A stretch of 64,000 bases of DNA from NCBI GenBank assembly GCA_958299035.1, contig CATQJL010000305.1:63026127-63090126 (forward strand), in the 5' to 3' direction. The notes under the pieces are model-generated. The model searched no databases and was not told the origin of the DNA. It was given only the letters and a program-made list of their open reading frames with translations. Each line of letters begins with the position of its first letter. Position 1 is the stretch's first letter. This stretch comes from Cylicocyclus nassatus. Its lineage: Eukaryota > Nematoda > Chromadorea > Rhabditida > Strongylidae. Position numbers and translations under genes: made by a program. Shown here in pieces: positions 1-10,500 of the stretch.

Positions 1-14
1 CGACATTCGATGGC

Positions 15-18
15 AAAA
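15..18 (-). terminator. Pol III T4 terminator, reference copy
   Basis: On the minus strand the gene is followed by AACA and then TTTT, so termination starts four bases past the discriminator. The run is the minimal four Ts. I saw no second T4 on this strand before the next gene's leader. The same tract sits at E-81 to E-78 across the array. Confidence 0.85.
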
Positions 19-33
19 TGTTTGCCGCCAGCA

Positions 34-44
34 GGGGTCGAACC
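34..44 (-). promoter_or_regulatory. Pol III B box (internal promoter), reference copy
   Basis: The minus strand reads GGTTCGACCCC over tRNA positions 52-62, fitting GGTTCGANNCC. It is the main TFIIIC contact and also encodes the T arm. It is absent from all half copies and altered at its A in 34 full copies. Confidence 0.93.
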
Positions 45-77
45 TGCGACCTTGGGCTTATTAGACCCACGCTCTAA

Positions 78-89
78 CCGACTGAGCTA
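78..89 (-). promoter_or_regulatory. Pol III A box (internal promoter), reference copy
   Basis: The minus strand reads TAGCTCAGTCGG over tRNA positions 8-19, an exact match to the TRGCNNAGYNGG consensus. It is the TFIIIC A-block site and also encodes the D arm. It lies at E-18 to E-7 in every full copy and is retained in the half copies. Confidence 0.93.
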
Positions 90-121
90 TGGCGGCTGAT
101 GCATTCAGAACACGGACGAAA

Positions 122-134
122 CATTTTCATTTTC
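122..134 (-). promoter_or_regulatory. AT-rich upstream element, likely TFIIIB region
   Basis: The minus strand reads GAAAATGAAAATG at about -38 to -26 from the mature tRNA 5' end. TFIIIB binds about 30 bp upstream of tRNA genes, and AT-rich DNA there favours TBP. The element is kept in nearly every unit; a single A-to-G (plus strand) occurs near 2715, 4023, 5114 and 6205. The function is inferred from position only. Confidence 0.5.
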
Positions 135-142
135 CGCTCAAA

Positions 143-162
143 TCGCTGGAATTCATCAGCGA
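143..162. repeat. Short inverted repeat in the spacer
   Basis: tcgctg (143-148) and cagcga (157-162) are perfect complements around an eight-base loop that contains the EcoRI site. The motif recurs in nearly every spacer, 47-66 bp upstream of each gene. It could be a hairpin in read-through RNA or a protein site; no family is recognised. Confidence 0.6.
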
Positions 163-643
163 ACGTTGCGGAGCATTGTGCAATTCCATACCATGTGCCA
201 AGTCGAGCGACATTCGATGGCAAAATGTTTGCCGCCAGCAGGGGTCGAACCTGCGACCTTGGGCTTATTAGACCCACGCTCTAACCGACTGAGCTATGGC
301 GGCTGATGCATTCAGAACACGGACGAAAGATTTTCATTTTCCGCTCAAATCGCTGGAATTCATCAGCGAACGTTGCGGAGCATTGTGCAATCCCATACCA
401 TGTGCCAAGTCGAGCGACATTCGATGGCAAAATGTTTGCCGCCAGCAGGGGTCGAACCTGCGACCTTGGGCTTATTAGACCCACGCTCTAACCGACTGAG
501 CTATGGCGGCTGATGCATTCAGAACACGGACGAAACATTTTCATTTTCCGCTCAAATCGCTGGAATTCATCAGCGAACGTTGCGGAGCATTGTGCAATCC
601 CATACCATGTGCCAAGTCGAGCGACATTCGATGGCAAAATGTT

Positions 644-717
644 TGCCGCCAGCAGGGGACGAACCTGCGACCTTGGGCTTATTAGACCCACGCTCTAACC
701 GACTGAGCTATGGCGGC
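644..717 (-). tRNA. tRNA-Ile(AAT), A58U variant (type copy of 34)
   Basis: Plus-strand 659 is a instead of t, changing position 58 from A to U. A58 makes the reverse-Hoogsteen pair with T54, is the m1A58 site, and is the conserved A of the B box. All other stems are intact. The same base is found at E = 717, 2015, 3106, 3313, 4404, 5495, 6586, 8147, 9182, 10424, 11252, 12080, 12701, 13115, 14262, 14676, 16444, 17591, 18005, 19773, 23158, 25452, 25659, 25920, 26334, 26595, 27216, 28515, 30643, 35780, 38430, 39935, 45787 and 61423. Expression and stability are probably reduced. Confidence 0.9.
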
Positions 718-850
718 TGATGCATTCAGAACACGGACGAAACATTTTCATTTTCCGCTCAAATCGCTGGAATTCATCAGCGAACGTTGCGGAGCATTGT
801 GCAATCCCATACCATGTGCCAAGTCGAGCGACATTCGATGGCAAAATGTT

Positions 851-924
851 TGCCGCCAGCAGGGGTCGAACCTGCGACCTTGGGCTTATTAGACCCACGC
901 TCTAACCGACTGAGCTATGGCGGC
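851..924 (-). tRNA. tRNA-Ile(AAT) with a half copy just upstream
   Basis: A canonical copy, but its normal leader is cut to ten bases, beyond which lies a truncated tRNA (935-980). The usual AT-rich -30 element is therefore replaced by tRNA sequence. Start-site selection at this and 37 equivalent genes may differ from that of ordinary copies. Confidence 0.95.
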
Positions 925-934
925 TGATGCATTT

Positions 935-980
935 CTTGGGCTTATTAGACCCACGCTCTGACCGACTGAGCTATGGCGGC
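935..980 (-). pseudogene. 5' half of tRNA-Ile(AAT), type copy
   Basis: Contains tRNA positions 1 to 45 (46 bases): the 5' acceptor strand, D arm and whole anticodon arm with AAT. It stops in the variable region, so the T arm, B box, 3' acceptor strand and terminator are missing. It joins a ten-base leader (nine bases shared with the normal leader plus one extra) in front of the full gene at 924. T20aC distinguishes it from full copies, and this base is shared by 33 of the 38 halves, which implies one founding deletion followed by amplification. The spacer 18 bp upstream (998) carries a linked G-to-C. The A box is intact, so it could act as an alternative start region or be transcribed into a 5'-extended precursor. 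Confidence 0.9.
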
Positions 981-1320
981 TGATGCATTCAGAACACCGA
1001 CGAAACATTTTCATTTTCCGCTCAAATCGCTGGAATTCATCAGCGAACGTTGCGGAGCATTGTGCAATTCCATACCATGTGCCAAGTCGAGCGACATTCG
1101 ATGGCAAAATGTTTGCCGCCAGCAGGGGTCGAACCTGCGACCTTGGGCTTATTAGACCCACGCTCTAACCGACTGAGCTATGGCGGCTGATGCATTCAGA
1201 ACACGAACGAAACATTTTCATTTTCCGCTCAAATCGCTGGAATTCATCAGCGAACGTTGCGGAGCATTGTGCAATCCCATACCATGTGCCAAGTCGAGCG
1301 ACATTCGATGGCAAAATGTT

Positions 1321-1394
1321 TGCCGCCAGCAGGGGTCGAACCTGCGACCTTGGGTTTATTAGACCCACGCTCTAACCGACTGAGCTATGGCGGC
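1321..1394 (-). tRNA. tRNA-Ile(AAT), G39A
   Basis: Position 39 is A (plus 1355), turning the usual U31-G39 wobble at the end of the anticodon stem into a Watson-Crick U-A pair. It should be functional. Only this copy has it. Confidence 0.9.
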
Positions 1395-1527
1395 TGATGC
1401 ATTCAGAACACGGACGAAACATTTTCATTTTCCGCTCAAATCGCTGGAATTCATCAGCGAACGTTGCGGAGCATTGTGCAATCCCATACCATGTGCCAAG
1501 TCGAGCGACATTCGATGGCAAAATGTT

Positions 1528-1601
1528 TGCCGCCAGCAGGGGTCGAACCTGCGCCCTTGGGCTTATTAGACCCACGCTCTAACCGACTGAGCTATGGCGG
1601 C
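1528..1601 (-). tRNA. tRNA-Ile(AAT), U47G
   Basis: A single change in the variable region (plus 1554). No stem is affected. Confidence 0.9.
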
Positions 1602-3239
1602 TGATGCATTCAGAACACGGACGAAACATTTTCATTTTCCGCTCAAATCGCTGGAATTCATCAGCGAACGTTGCGGAGCATTGTGCAATCCCATACCATG
1701 TGCCAAGTCGAGCGACATTCGATGGCAAAATGTTTGCCGCCAGCAGGGGTCGAACCTGCGACCTTGGGCTTATTAGACCCACGCTCTAACCGACTGAGCT
1801 ATGGCGGCTGATGCATTCAGAACACGGACGAAACATTTTCATTTTCCGCTCAAATCGCTGGAATTCATCAGCGAACGTTGCGGAGCATTGTGCAATCCCA
1901 TACCATGTGCCAAGTCGAGCGACATTCGATGGCAAAATGTTTGCCGCCAGCAGGGGACGAACCTGCGACCTTGGGCTTATTAGACCCACGCTCTAACCGA
2001 CTGAGCTATGGCGGCTGATGCATTCAGAACACGGACGAAACATTTTCATTTTCCGCTCAAATCGCTGGAATTCATCAGCGAACGTTGCGGAGCATTGTGC
2101 AATCCCATACCATGTGCCAAGTCGAGCGACATTCGATGGCAAAATGTTTGCCGCCAGCAGGGGTCGAACCTGCGACCTTGGGCTTATTAGACCCACGCTC
2201 TAACCGACTGAGCTATGGCGGCTGATGCATTTCTTGGGCTTATTAGACCCACGCTCTGACCGACTGAGCTATGGCGGCTGATGCATTCAGAACACCGACG
2301 AAACATTTTCATTTTCCGCTCAAATCGCTGGAATTCATCAGCGAACGTTGCGGAGCATTGTGCAATCCCATACCATGTGCCAAGTCGAGCGACATTCGAT
2401 GGCAAAATGTTTGCCGCCAGCAGGGGTCGAACCTGCGACCTTGGGCTTATTAGACCCACGCTCTAACCGACTGAGCTATGGCGGCTGATGCATTCAGAAC
2501 ACGGACGAAACATTTTCATTTTCCGCTCAAATCGCTGGAATTCATCAGCGAACGTTGCGGAGCATTGTGCAATCCCATACCATGTGCCAAGTCGAGCGAC
2601 ATTCGATGGCAAAATGTTTGCCGCCAGCAGGGGTCGAACCTGCGACCTTGGGCTTATTAGACCCACGCTCTAACCGACTGAGCTATGGCGGCTGATGCAT
2701 TCAGAACACGGACGAAACATTTTCGTTTTCCGCTCAAATCGCTGGAATTCATCAGCGAACGTTGCGGAGCATTGTGCAATCCCATACCATGTGCCAAGTC
2801 GAGCGACATTCGATGGCAAAATGTTTGCCGCCAGCAGGGGTCGAACCTGCGACCTTGGGCTTATTAGACCCACGCTCTAACCGACTGAGCTATGGCGGCT
2901 GATGCATTCAGAACACGGACGAAACATTTTCATTTTCCGCTCAAATCGCTGGAATTCATCAGCGAACGTTGCGGAGCATTGTGCAATCCCATACCATGTG
3001 CCAAGTCGAGCGACATTCGATGGCAAAATGTTTGCCGCCAGCAGGGGACGAACCTGCGACCTTGGGCTTATTAGACCCACGCTCTAACCGACTGAGCTAT
3101 GGCGGCTGATGCATTCAGAACACGGACGAAACATTTTCATTTTCCGCTCAAATCGCTGGAATTCATCAGCGAACGTTGCGGAGCATTGTGCAATCCCATA
3201 CCATGTGCCAAGTCGAGCGACATTCGATGGCAAAATGTT

Positions 3240-3313
3240 TGCCGCCAGCAGGGGACGAACCTGCGACCTTGGCCTTATTAGACCCACGCTCTAACCGACT
3301 GAGCTATGGCGGC
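3240..3313 (-). tRNA. tRNA-Ile(AAT), A58U plus C40G
   Basis: Besides A58U, position 40 is G (plus 3273), giving a G30-G40 clash inside the anticodon stem. Together these make a poor tRNA; probably a decaying copy. Confidence 0.8.
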
Positions 3314-4537
3314 TGATGCATTCAGAACACGGACGAAACATTTTCATTTTCCGCTCAAATCGCTGGAATTCATCAGCGAACGTTGCGGAGCATTGTGCAA
3401 TCCCATACCATGTGCCAAGTCGAGCGACATTCGATGGCAAAATGTTTGCCGCCAGCAGGGGTCGAACCTGCGACCTTGGGCTTATTAGACCCACGCTCTA
3501 ACCGACTGAGCTATGGCGGCTGATGCATTTCTTGGGCTTATTAGACCCACGCTCTGACCGACTGAGCTATGGCGGCTGATGCATTCAGAACACCGACGAA
3601 ACATTTTCATTTTCCGCTCAAATCGCTGGAATTCATCAGCGAACGTTGCGGAGCATTGTGCAATCCCATACCATGTGCCAAGTCGAGCGACATTCGATGG
3701 CAAAATGTTTGCCGCCAGCAGGGGTCGAACCTGCGACCTTGGGCTTATTAGACCCACGCTCTAACCGACTGAGCTATGGCGGCTGATGCATTCAGAACAC
3801 GGACGAAACATTTTCATTTTCCGCTCAAATCGCTGGAATTCATCAGCGAACGTTGCGGAGCATTGTGCAATCCCATACCATGTGCCAAGTCGAGCGACAT
3901 TCGATGGCAAAATGTTTGCCGCCAGCAGGGGTCGAACCTGCGACCTTGGGCTTATTAGACCCACGCTCTAACCGACTGAGCTATGGCGGCTGATGCATTC
4001 AGAACACGGACGAAACATTTTCGTTTTCCGCTCAAATCGCTGGAATTCATCAGCGAACGTTGCGGAGCATTGTGCAATCCCATACCATGTGCCAAGTCGA
4101 GCGACATTCGATGGCAAAATGTTTGCCGCCAGCAGGGGTCGAACCTGCGACCTTGGGCTTATTAGACCCACGCTCTAACCGACTGAGCTATGGCGGCTGA
4201 TGCATTCAGAACACGGACGAAACATTTTCATTTTCCGCTCAAATCGCTGGAATTCATCAGCGAACGTTGCGGAGCATTGTGCAATCCCATACCATGTGCC
4301 ATGTCGAGCGACATTCGATGGCAAAATGTTTGCCGCCAGCAGGGGACGAACCTGCGACCTTGGGCTTATTAGACCCACGCTCTAACCGACTGAGCTATGG
4401 CGGCTGATGCATTCAGAACACGGACGAAACATTTTCATTTTCCGCTCAAATCGCTGGAATTCATCAGCGAACGTTGCGGAGCATTGTGCAATCCCATACC
4501 ATGTGCCAAGTCGAGCGACATTCGATGGCAAAATGTT

Positions 4538-4611
4538 TGCCGCCAGCAGGGGTCGAACCTGCGACCTTGGGCTTATTAGACCCACGCTCTAACCGACTGA
4601 GCCATGGCGGC
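4538..4611 (-). tRNA. tRNA-Ile(AAT), A9G
   Basis: Position 9 is G (plus 4603). The A box still fits because its second base may be a purine. Position 9 makes a tertiary contact, so a mild effect is possible. A half copy follows at 4622-4667. Confidence 0.88.
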
Positions 4612-7526
4612 TGATGCATTTCTTGGGCTTATTAGACCCACGCTCTGACCGACTGAGCTATGGCGGCTGATGCATTCAGAACACGGACGAAACATTTTCA
4701 TTTTCCGCTCAAATCGCTGGAATTCATCAGCGAACGTTGCGGAGCATTGTGCAATCCCATACCATGTGCCAAGTCGAGCGACATTCGATGGCAAAATGTT
4801 TGCCGCCAGCAGGGGTCGAACCTGCGACCTTGGGCTTATTAGACCCACGCTCTAACCGACTGAGCTATGGCGGCTGATGCATTCAGAAAACGGACGAAAC
4901 ATTTTCATTTTCCGCTCAAATCGCTGGAATTCATCAGCGAACGTTGCGGAGCATTGTGCAATCCCATACCATGTGCCAAGTCGAGCGACATTCGATGGCA
5001 AAATGTTTGCCGCCAGCAGGGGTCGAACCTGCGACCTTGGGCTTATTAGACCCACGCTCTAACCGACTGAGCTATGGCGGCTGATGCATTCAGAACACGG
5101 ACGAAACATTTTCGTTTTCCGCTCAAATCGCTGGAATTCATCAGCGAACGTTGCGGAGCATTGTGCAATCCCATACCATGTGCCAAGTCGAGCGACATTC
5201 GATGGCAAAATGTTTGCCGCCAGCAGGGGTCGAACCTGCGACCTTGGGCTTATTAGACCCACGCTCTAACCGACTGAGCTATGGCGGCTGATGCATTCAG
5301 AACACGGACGAAACATTTTCATTTTCCGCTCAAATCGCTGGAATTCATCAGCGAACGTTGCGGAGCATTGTGCAATCCCATACCATGTGCCAAGTCGAGC
5401 GACATTCGATGGCAAAATGTTTGCCGCCAGCAGGGGACGAACCTGCGACCTTGGGCTTATTAGACCCACGCTCTAACCGACTGAGCTATGGCGGCTGATG
5501 CATTCAGAACACGGACGAAACATTTTCATTTTCCGCTCAAATCGCTGGAATTCATCAGCGAACGTTGCGGAGCATTGTGCAATCCCATACCATGTGCCAA
5601 GTCGAGCGACATTCGATGGCAAAATGTTTGCCGCCAGCAGGGGTCGAACCTGCGACCTTGGGCTTATTAGACCCACGCTCTAACCGACTGAGCTATGGCG
5701 GCTGATGCATTTCTTGGGCTTATTAGACCCACGCTCTGACCGACTGAGCTATGGCGGCTGATGCATTCAGAACACCGACGAAACATTTTCATTTTCCGCT
5801 CAAATCGCTGGAATTCATCAGCGAACGTTGCGGAGCATTGTGCAATCCCATACCATGTGCCAAGTCGAGCGACATTCGATGGCAAAATGTTTGCCGCCAG
5901 CAGGGGTCGAACCTGCGACCTTGGGCTTATTAGACCCACGCTCTAACCGACTGAGCTATGGCGGCTGATGCATTCAGAACACGGACGAAACATTTTCATT
6001 TTCCGCTCAAATCGCTGGAATTCATCAGCGAACGTTGCGGAGCATTGTGCAATCCCATACCATATGCCAAGTCGAGCGACATTCGATGGCAAAATGTTTG
6101 CCGCCAGCAGGGGTCGAACCTGCGACCTTGGGCTTATTAGACCCACGCTCTAACCGACTGAGCTATGGCGGCTGATGCATTCAGAACACGGACGAAACAT
6201 TTTCGTTTTCCGCTCAAATCGCTGGAATTCATCAGCGAACGTTGCGGAGCATTGTGCAATCCCATACCATGTGCCAAGTCGAGCGACATTCGATGGCAAA
6301 ATGTTTGCCGCCAGCAGGGGTCGAACCTGCGACCTTGGGCTTATTAGACCCACGCTCTAACCGACTGAGCTATGGCGGCTGATGCATTCAGAACACGGAC
6401 GAAACATTTTCATTTTCCGCTCAAATCGCTGGAATTCATCAGCGAACGTTGCGGAGCATTGTGCAATCCCATACCATGTGCCATGTCGAGCGACATTCGA
6501 TGGCAAAATGTTTGCCGCCAGCAGGGGACGAACCTGCGACCTTGGGCTTATTAGACCCACGCTCTAACCGACTGAGCTATGGCGGCTGATGCATTCAGAA
6601 CACGGACGAAACATTTTCATTTTCCGCTCAAATCGCTGGAATTCATCAGCGAACGTTGCGGAGCATTGTGCAATCCCATACCATGTGCCAAGTCGAGCGA
6701 CATTCGATGGCAAAATGTTTGCCGCCAGCAGGGGTCGAACCTGCGACCTTGGGCTTATTAGACCCACGCTCTAACCGACTGAGCTATGGCGGCTGATGCA
6801 TTTCTTGGGCTTATTAGACCCACGCTCTGACCGACTGAGCTATGGCGGCTGATGCATTCAGAACACGGACGAAACATTTTCATTTTCCGCTCAAATCGCT
6901 GGAATTCATCAGCGAACGTTGCGGAGCATTGTGCAATCCCATACCATGTGCCAAGTCGAGCGACATTCGATGGCAAAATGTTTGCCGCCAGCAGGGGTCG
7001 AACCTGCGACCTTGGGCTTATTAGACCCACGCTCTAACCGACTGAGCTATGGCGGCTGATGCATTCAGAACACGGAGGAAACATTTTCATTTTCCGCTCA
7101 AATCGCTGGAATTCATCAGCGAACGTTGCGGAGCATTGTGCCATCCCATACCATGTGCCAAGTCGAGCGACATTCGATGGCAAAATGTTTGCCGCCAGCA
7201 GGGGTCGAACCTGCGACCTTGGGCTTATTAGACCCACGCTCTAACCGACTGAGCTATGGCGGCTGATGCATTCAGAACACGGACGAAACATTTTCATTTT
7301 CCGCTCAAATCGCTGGAATTCATCAGCGAACGTTGCGGAGCATTGTGCAATCCCATACCATGTGCCAAGTCGAGCGACATTCGATGGCAAAATGTTTGCC
7401 GCCAGCAGGGGTCGAACCTGCGACCTTGGGCTTATTAGACCCACGCTCTAACCGACTGAGCTATGGCGGCTGATGCATTTCTTGGGCTTATTAGACCCAC
7501 GCTCTGACCGACTGAGCTATGGCGGC

Positions 7527-10500
7527 TGATGCATTCAGAACACCGACGAAACATTTTCATTTTCCGCTCAAATCGCTGGAATTCATCAGCGAACGTTGCG
7601 GAGCATTGTGCAATTCCATACCATGTGCCAAGTCGAGCGACATTCGATGGCAAAATGTTTGCCGCCAGCAGGGGTCGAACCTGCGACCTTGGGCTTATTA
7701 GACCCACGCTCTAACCGACTGAGCTATGGCGGCTGATGCATTCAGAACACGGACGAAACATTTTCATTTTCCGCTCAAATCGCTGGAATTCATCAGCGAA
7801 CGTTGCGGAGCATTGTGCAATCCCATACCATGTGCCAAGTCGAGCGACATTCGATGGCAAAATGTTTGCCGCCAGCAGGGGTCGAACCTGCGACCTTGGG
7901 CTTATTAGACCCACGCTCTAACCGACTGAGCTATGGCGGCTGATGCATTCAGAACACGGACGAAACATTTTCATTTTCCGCTCAAATCGCTGGAATTCAT
8001 CAGCGAACGTTGCGGAGCATTGTGCAATCCCATACTATGTGCCAAGTCGAGCGACATTCGATGGCAAAATGTTTGCCGCCAGCAGGGGACGAACCTGCGA
8101 CCTTGGGCTTATTAGACCCACGCTCTAACCGACTGAGCTATGGCGGCTGATGCATTCAGAACACGGACGAAACATTTTCATTTTCCGCTCAAATCGCTGG
8201 AATTCATCAGCGAACGTTGCGGAGCATTGTGCAATCCCATACCATGTGCCAAGTCGAGCGACATTCGATGGCAAAATGTTTGCCGCCAGCAGGGGTCGAA
8301 CCTGCGACCTTGGGCTTATTAGACCCACGCTCTAACCGACTGAGCTATGGCGGCTGATGCATTCAGAACACGGACGAAACATTTTCATTTTCCGATCAAA
8401 TCGCTGGAATTCATCAGCGAACGTTGCGGAGCATTGTGCAATTCCATACCATGTGCCAAGTCGAGCGACATTCGATGGCAAAATGTTTGCCGCCAGCAGG
8501 GGTCGAACCTGCGACCTTGGGCTTATTAGACCCACGCTCTAACCGACTGAGCTATGGCGGCTGATGCATTCAGAACACGGACGAAACATTTTCATTTTCC
8601 GCTCAAATCGCTGGAATTCATCAGCGAACGTTGCGGAGCATTGTGCAATCCCATACCATGTGCCAAGTCGAGCGACATTCGATGGCAAAATGTTTGCCGC
8701 CAGCAGGGGTCGAACCTGCGACCTTGGGCTTATTAGACCCACGCTCTAACCGACTGAGCTATGGCGGCTGATGCATTCAGAACACGGACGAAACATTTTC
8801 ATTTTCCGCTCAAATCGCTGGAATTCATCAGCGAACGTTGCGGAGCATTGTGCAATCCCATACCATGTGCCAAGTCGAGCGACATTCGATGGCAAAATGT
8901 TTGCCGCCAGCAGGGGTCGAACCTGCGACCTTGGGCTTATTAGACCCACGCTCTAACCGACTGAGCTATGGCGGCTGATGCATTCAGAACACGGACGAAA
9001 CATTTTCATTTTCCGCTCAAATCGCTGGAATTCATCAGCGAACGTTGCGGAGCATTGTGCAATCCCATACTATGTGCCAAGTCGAGCGACATTCGATGGC
9101 AAAATGTTTGCCGCCAGCAGGGGACGAACCTGCGACCTTGGGCTTATTAGACCCACGCTCTAACCGACTGAGCTATGGCGGCTGATGCATTCAGAACACG
9201 GACGAAACATTTTCATTTTCCGCTCAAATCGCTGGAATTCATCAGCGAACGTTGCGGAGCATTGTGCAATCCCATACCATGTGCCAAGTCGAGCGACATT
9301 CGATGGCAAAATGTTTGCCGCCAGCAGGGGTCGAACCTGCGACCTTGGGCTTATTAGACCCACGCTCTAACCGACTGAGCTATGGCGGCTGATGCATTCA
9401 GAACACGGACGAAACATTTTCATTTTCCGATCAAATCGCTGGAATTCATCAGCGAACGTTGCGGAGCATTGTGCAATTCCATACCATGTGCCAAGTCGAG
9501 CGACATTCGATGGCAAAATGTTTGCCGCCAGCAGGGGTCGAACCTGCGACCTTGGGCTTATTAGACCCACGCTCTAACCGACTGAGCTATGGCGGCTGAT
9601 GCATTCAGAACACGGACGAAACATTTTCATTTTCCGCTCAAATCGCTGGAATTCATCAGCGAACGTTGCGGAGCATTGTGCAATCCCATACCATGTGCCA
9701 AGTCGAGCGACATTCGATGGCAAAATGTTTGCCGCCAGCAGGGGTCGAACCTGCGACCTTGGGCTTATTAGACCCACGCTCTAACCGACTGAGCTATGGC
9801 GGCTGATGCATTCAGAACACGGACGAAACATTTTCATTTTCCGCTCAAATCGCTGGAATTCATCAGCGAACGTTGCGGAGCATTGTGCAATCCCATACCA
9901 TGTGCCAAGTCGAGCGACATTCGATGGCAAAATGTTTGCCGCCAGCAGGGGTCGAACCTGCGACCTTGGGCTTATTAGACCCACGCTCTAACCGACTGAG
10001 CTATGGCGGCTGATGCATTCAGAACACGGACGAAACATTTTCATTTTCCGCTCAAATCGCTGGAATTCATCAGCGAACGTTGCGGAGCATTGTGCAATCC
10101 CATACCATGTGCCAAGTCGAGCGACATTCGATGGCAAAATGTTTGCCGCCAGCAGGGGTCGAACCTGCGACCTTGGGCTTATTAGACCCACGCTCTAACC
10201 GACTGAGCTATGGCGGCTGATGCATTCAGAACACGGACGAAACATTTTCATTTTCCGCTCAAATCGCTGGAATTCATCAGCGAACGTTGCGGAGCATTGT
10301 GCAATCCCATACTATGTGCCAAGTCGAGCGACATTCGATGGCAAAATGTTTGCCGCCAGCAGGGGACGAACCTGCGACCTTGGGCTTATTAGACCCACGC
10401 TCTAACCGACTGAGCTATGGCGGCTGATGCATTCAGAACACGGACGAAACATTTTCATTTTCCGCTCAAATCGCTGGAATTCATCAGCGAACGTTGCGGA

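Larger units (their letters stand above)
23..96 (-). tRNA. tRNA-Ile(AAT), reference copy
   Basis: Decoding tRNA for isoleucine, working at the cytosolic ribosome. AAT at positions 34-36 is expected to be deaminated to IAU, reading AUU, AUC and AUA. The 74 bases fold as a full cloverleaf: a 7-bp acceptor (G1-C72 to A7-U66, no mismatch), 4-bp D stem (G10-C25 to C13-G22), a 9-base D loop with G18G19, a 5-bp anticodon stem closed by U31-G39, U33 and A37 around the anticodon, a 5-base variable region, a 5-bp T stem, a TTCGACC loop and A73. There is no intron and no encoded CCA. U36-A37 fits t6A37 modification. Most other copies match this gene or differ by one base. Confidence 0.97.
97..229. other. 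133-bp intergenic spacer, reference copy
   Basis: Non-coding DNA between two tRNA genes, conserved through the array almost as well as the genes. On the minus strand, going upstream from the gene, it holds a short TGCATCA-ending leader, an AT-rich element about 26-38 bases upstream, an inverted repeat, a central region and finally the preceding gene's trailer. One EcoRI site (149-154) and one NsiI-type ATGCAT (99-104) occur per unit. The commonest polymorphism is caatt versus caatc near 184. I see no gene in it. Confidence 0.9.
1..7526 (-). repeat. Sub-region A: 35 tRNA-Ile genes, 7 half copies
   Basis: Gene 5' ends (E): 96, 303, 510, 717, 924; 1187, 1394, 1601, 1808, 2015, 2222; 2485, 2692, 2899, 3106, 3313, 3520; 3783, 3990, 4197, 4404, 4611; 4874, 5081, 5288, 5495, 5702; 5965, 6172, 6379, 6586, 6793; 7056, 7263, 7470. 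Half copies: 935-980, 2233-2278, 3531-3576, 4622-4667, 5713-5758, 6804-6849, 7481-7526. The half copies recur every 1298 bp (six units plus 56), then every 1091 bp (five units plus 56), so these are higher-order blocks. A58U genes at 717, 2015, 3106, 3313, 4404, 5495 and 6586 and a spacer A-to-G in the AT-rich upstream element keep fixed places within the blocks. Confidence 0.97.

Noticed and set aside
97..229. A second small RNA gene hidden in the spacer
   Set aside because: There is no extra A/B-box pair, no snoRNA box arrangement and no further T4 on the minus strand. Conservation is explained by homogenisation of the whole unit.
851..980. Intron-containing or split tRNA formed by the half and full copies
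   Set aside because: The duplicated 56 bp would interrupt the variable region, not position 37/38, and the downstream gene is already complete. A 5' leader is the simpler reading.
1321..1394. Change of anticodon in any copy
   Set aside because: The changes noticed around the anticodon arm (positions 30, 32, 33, 39, 40) leave AAT intact. I found no copy with a different anticodon.
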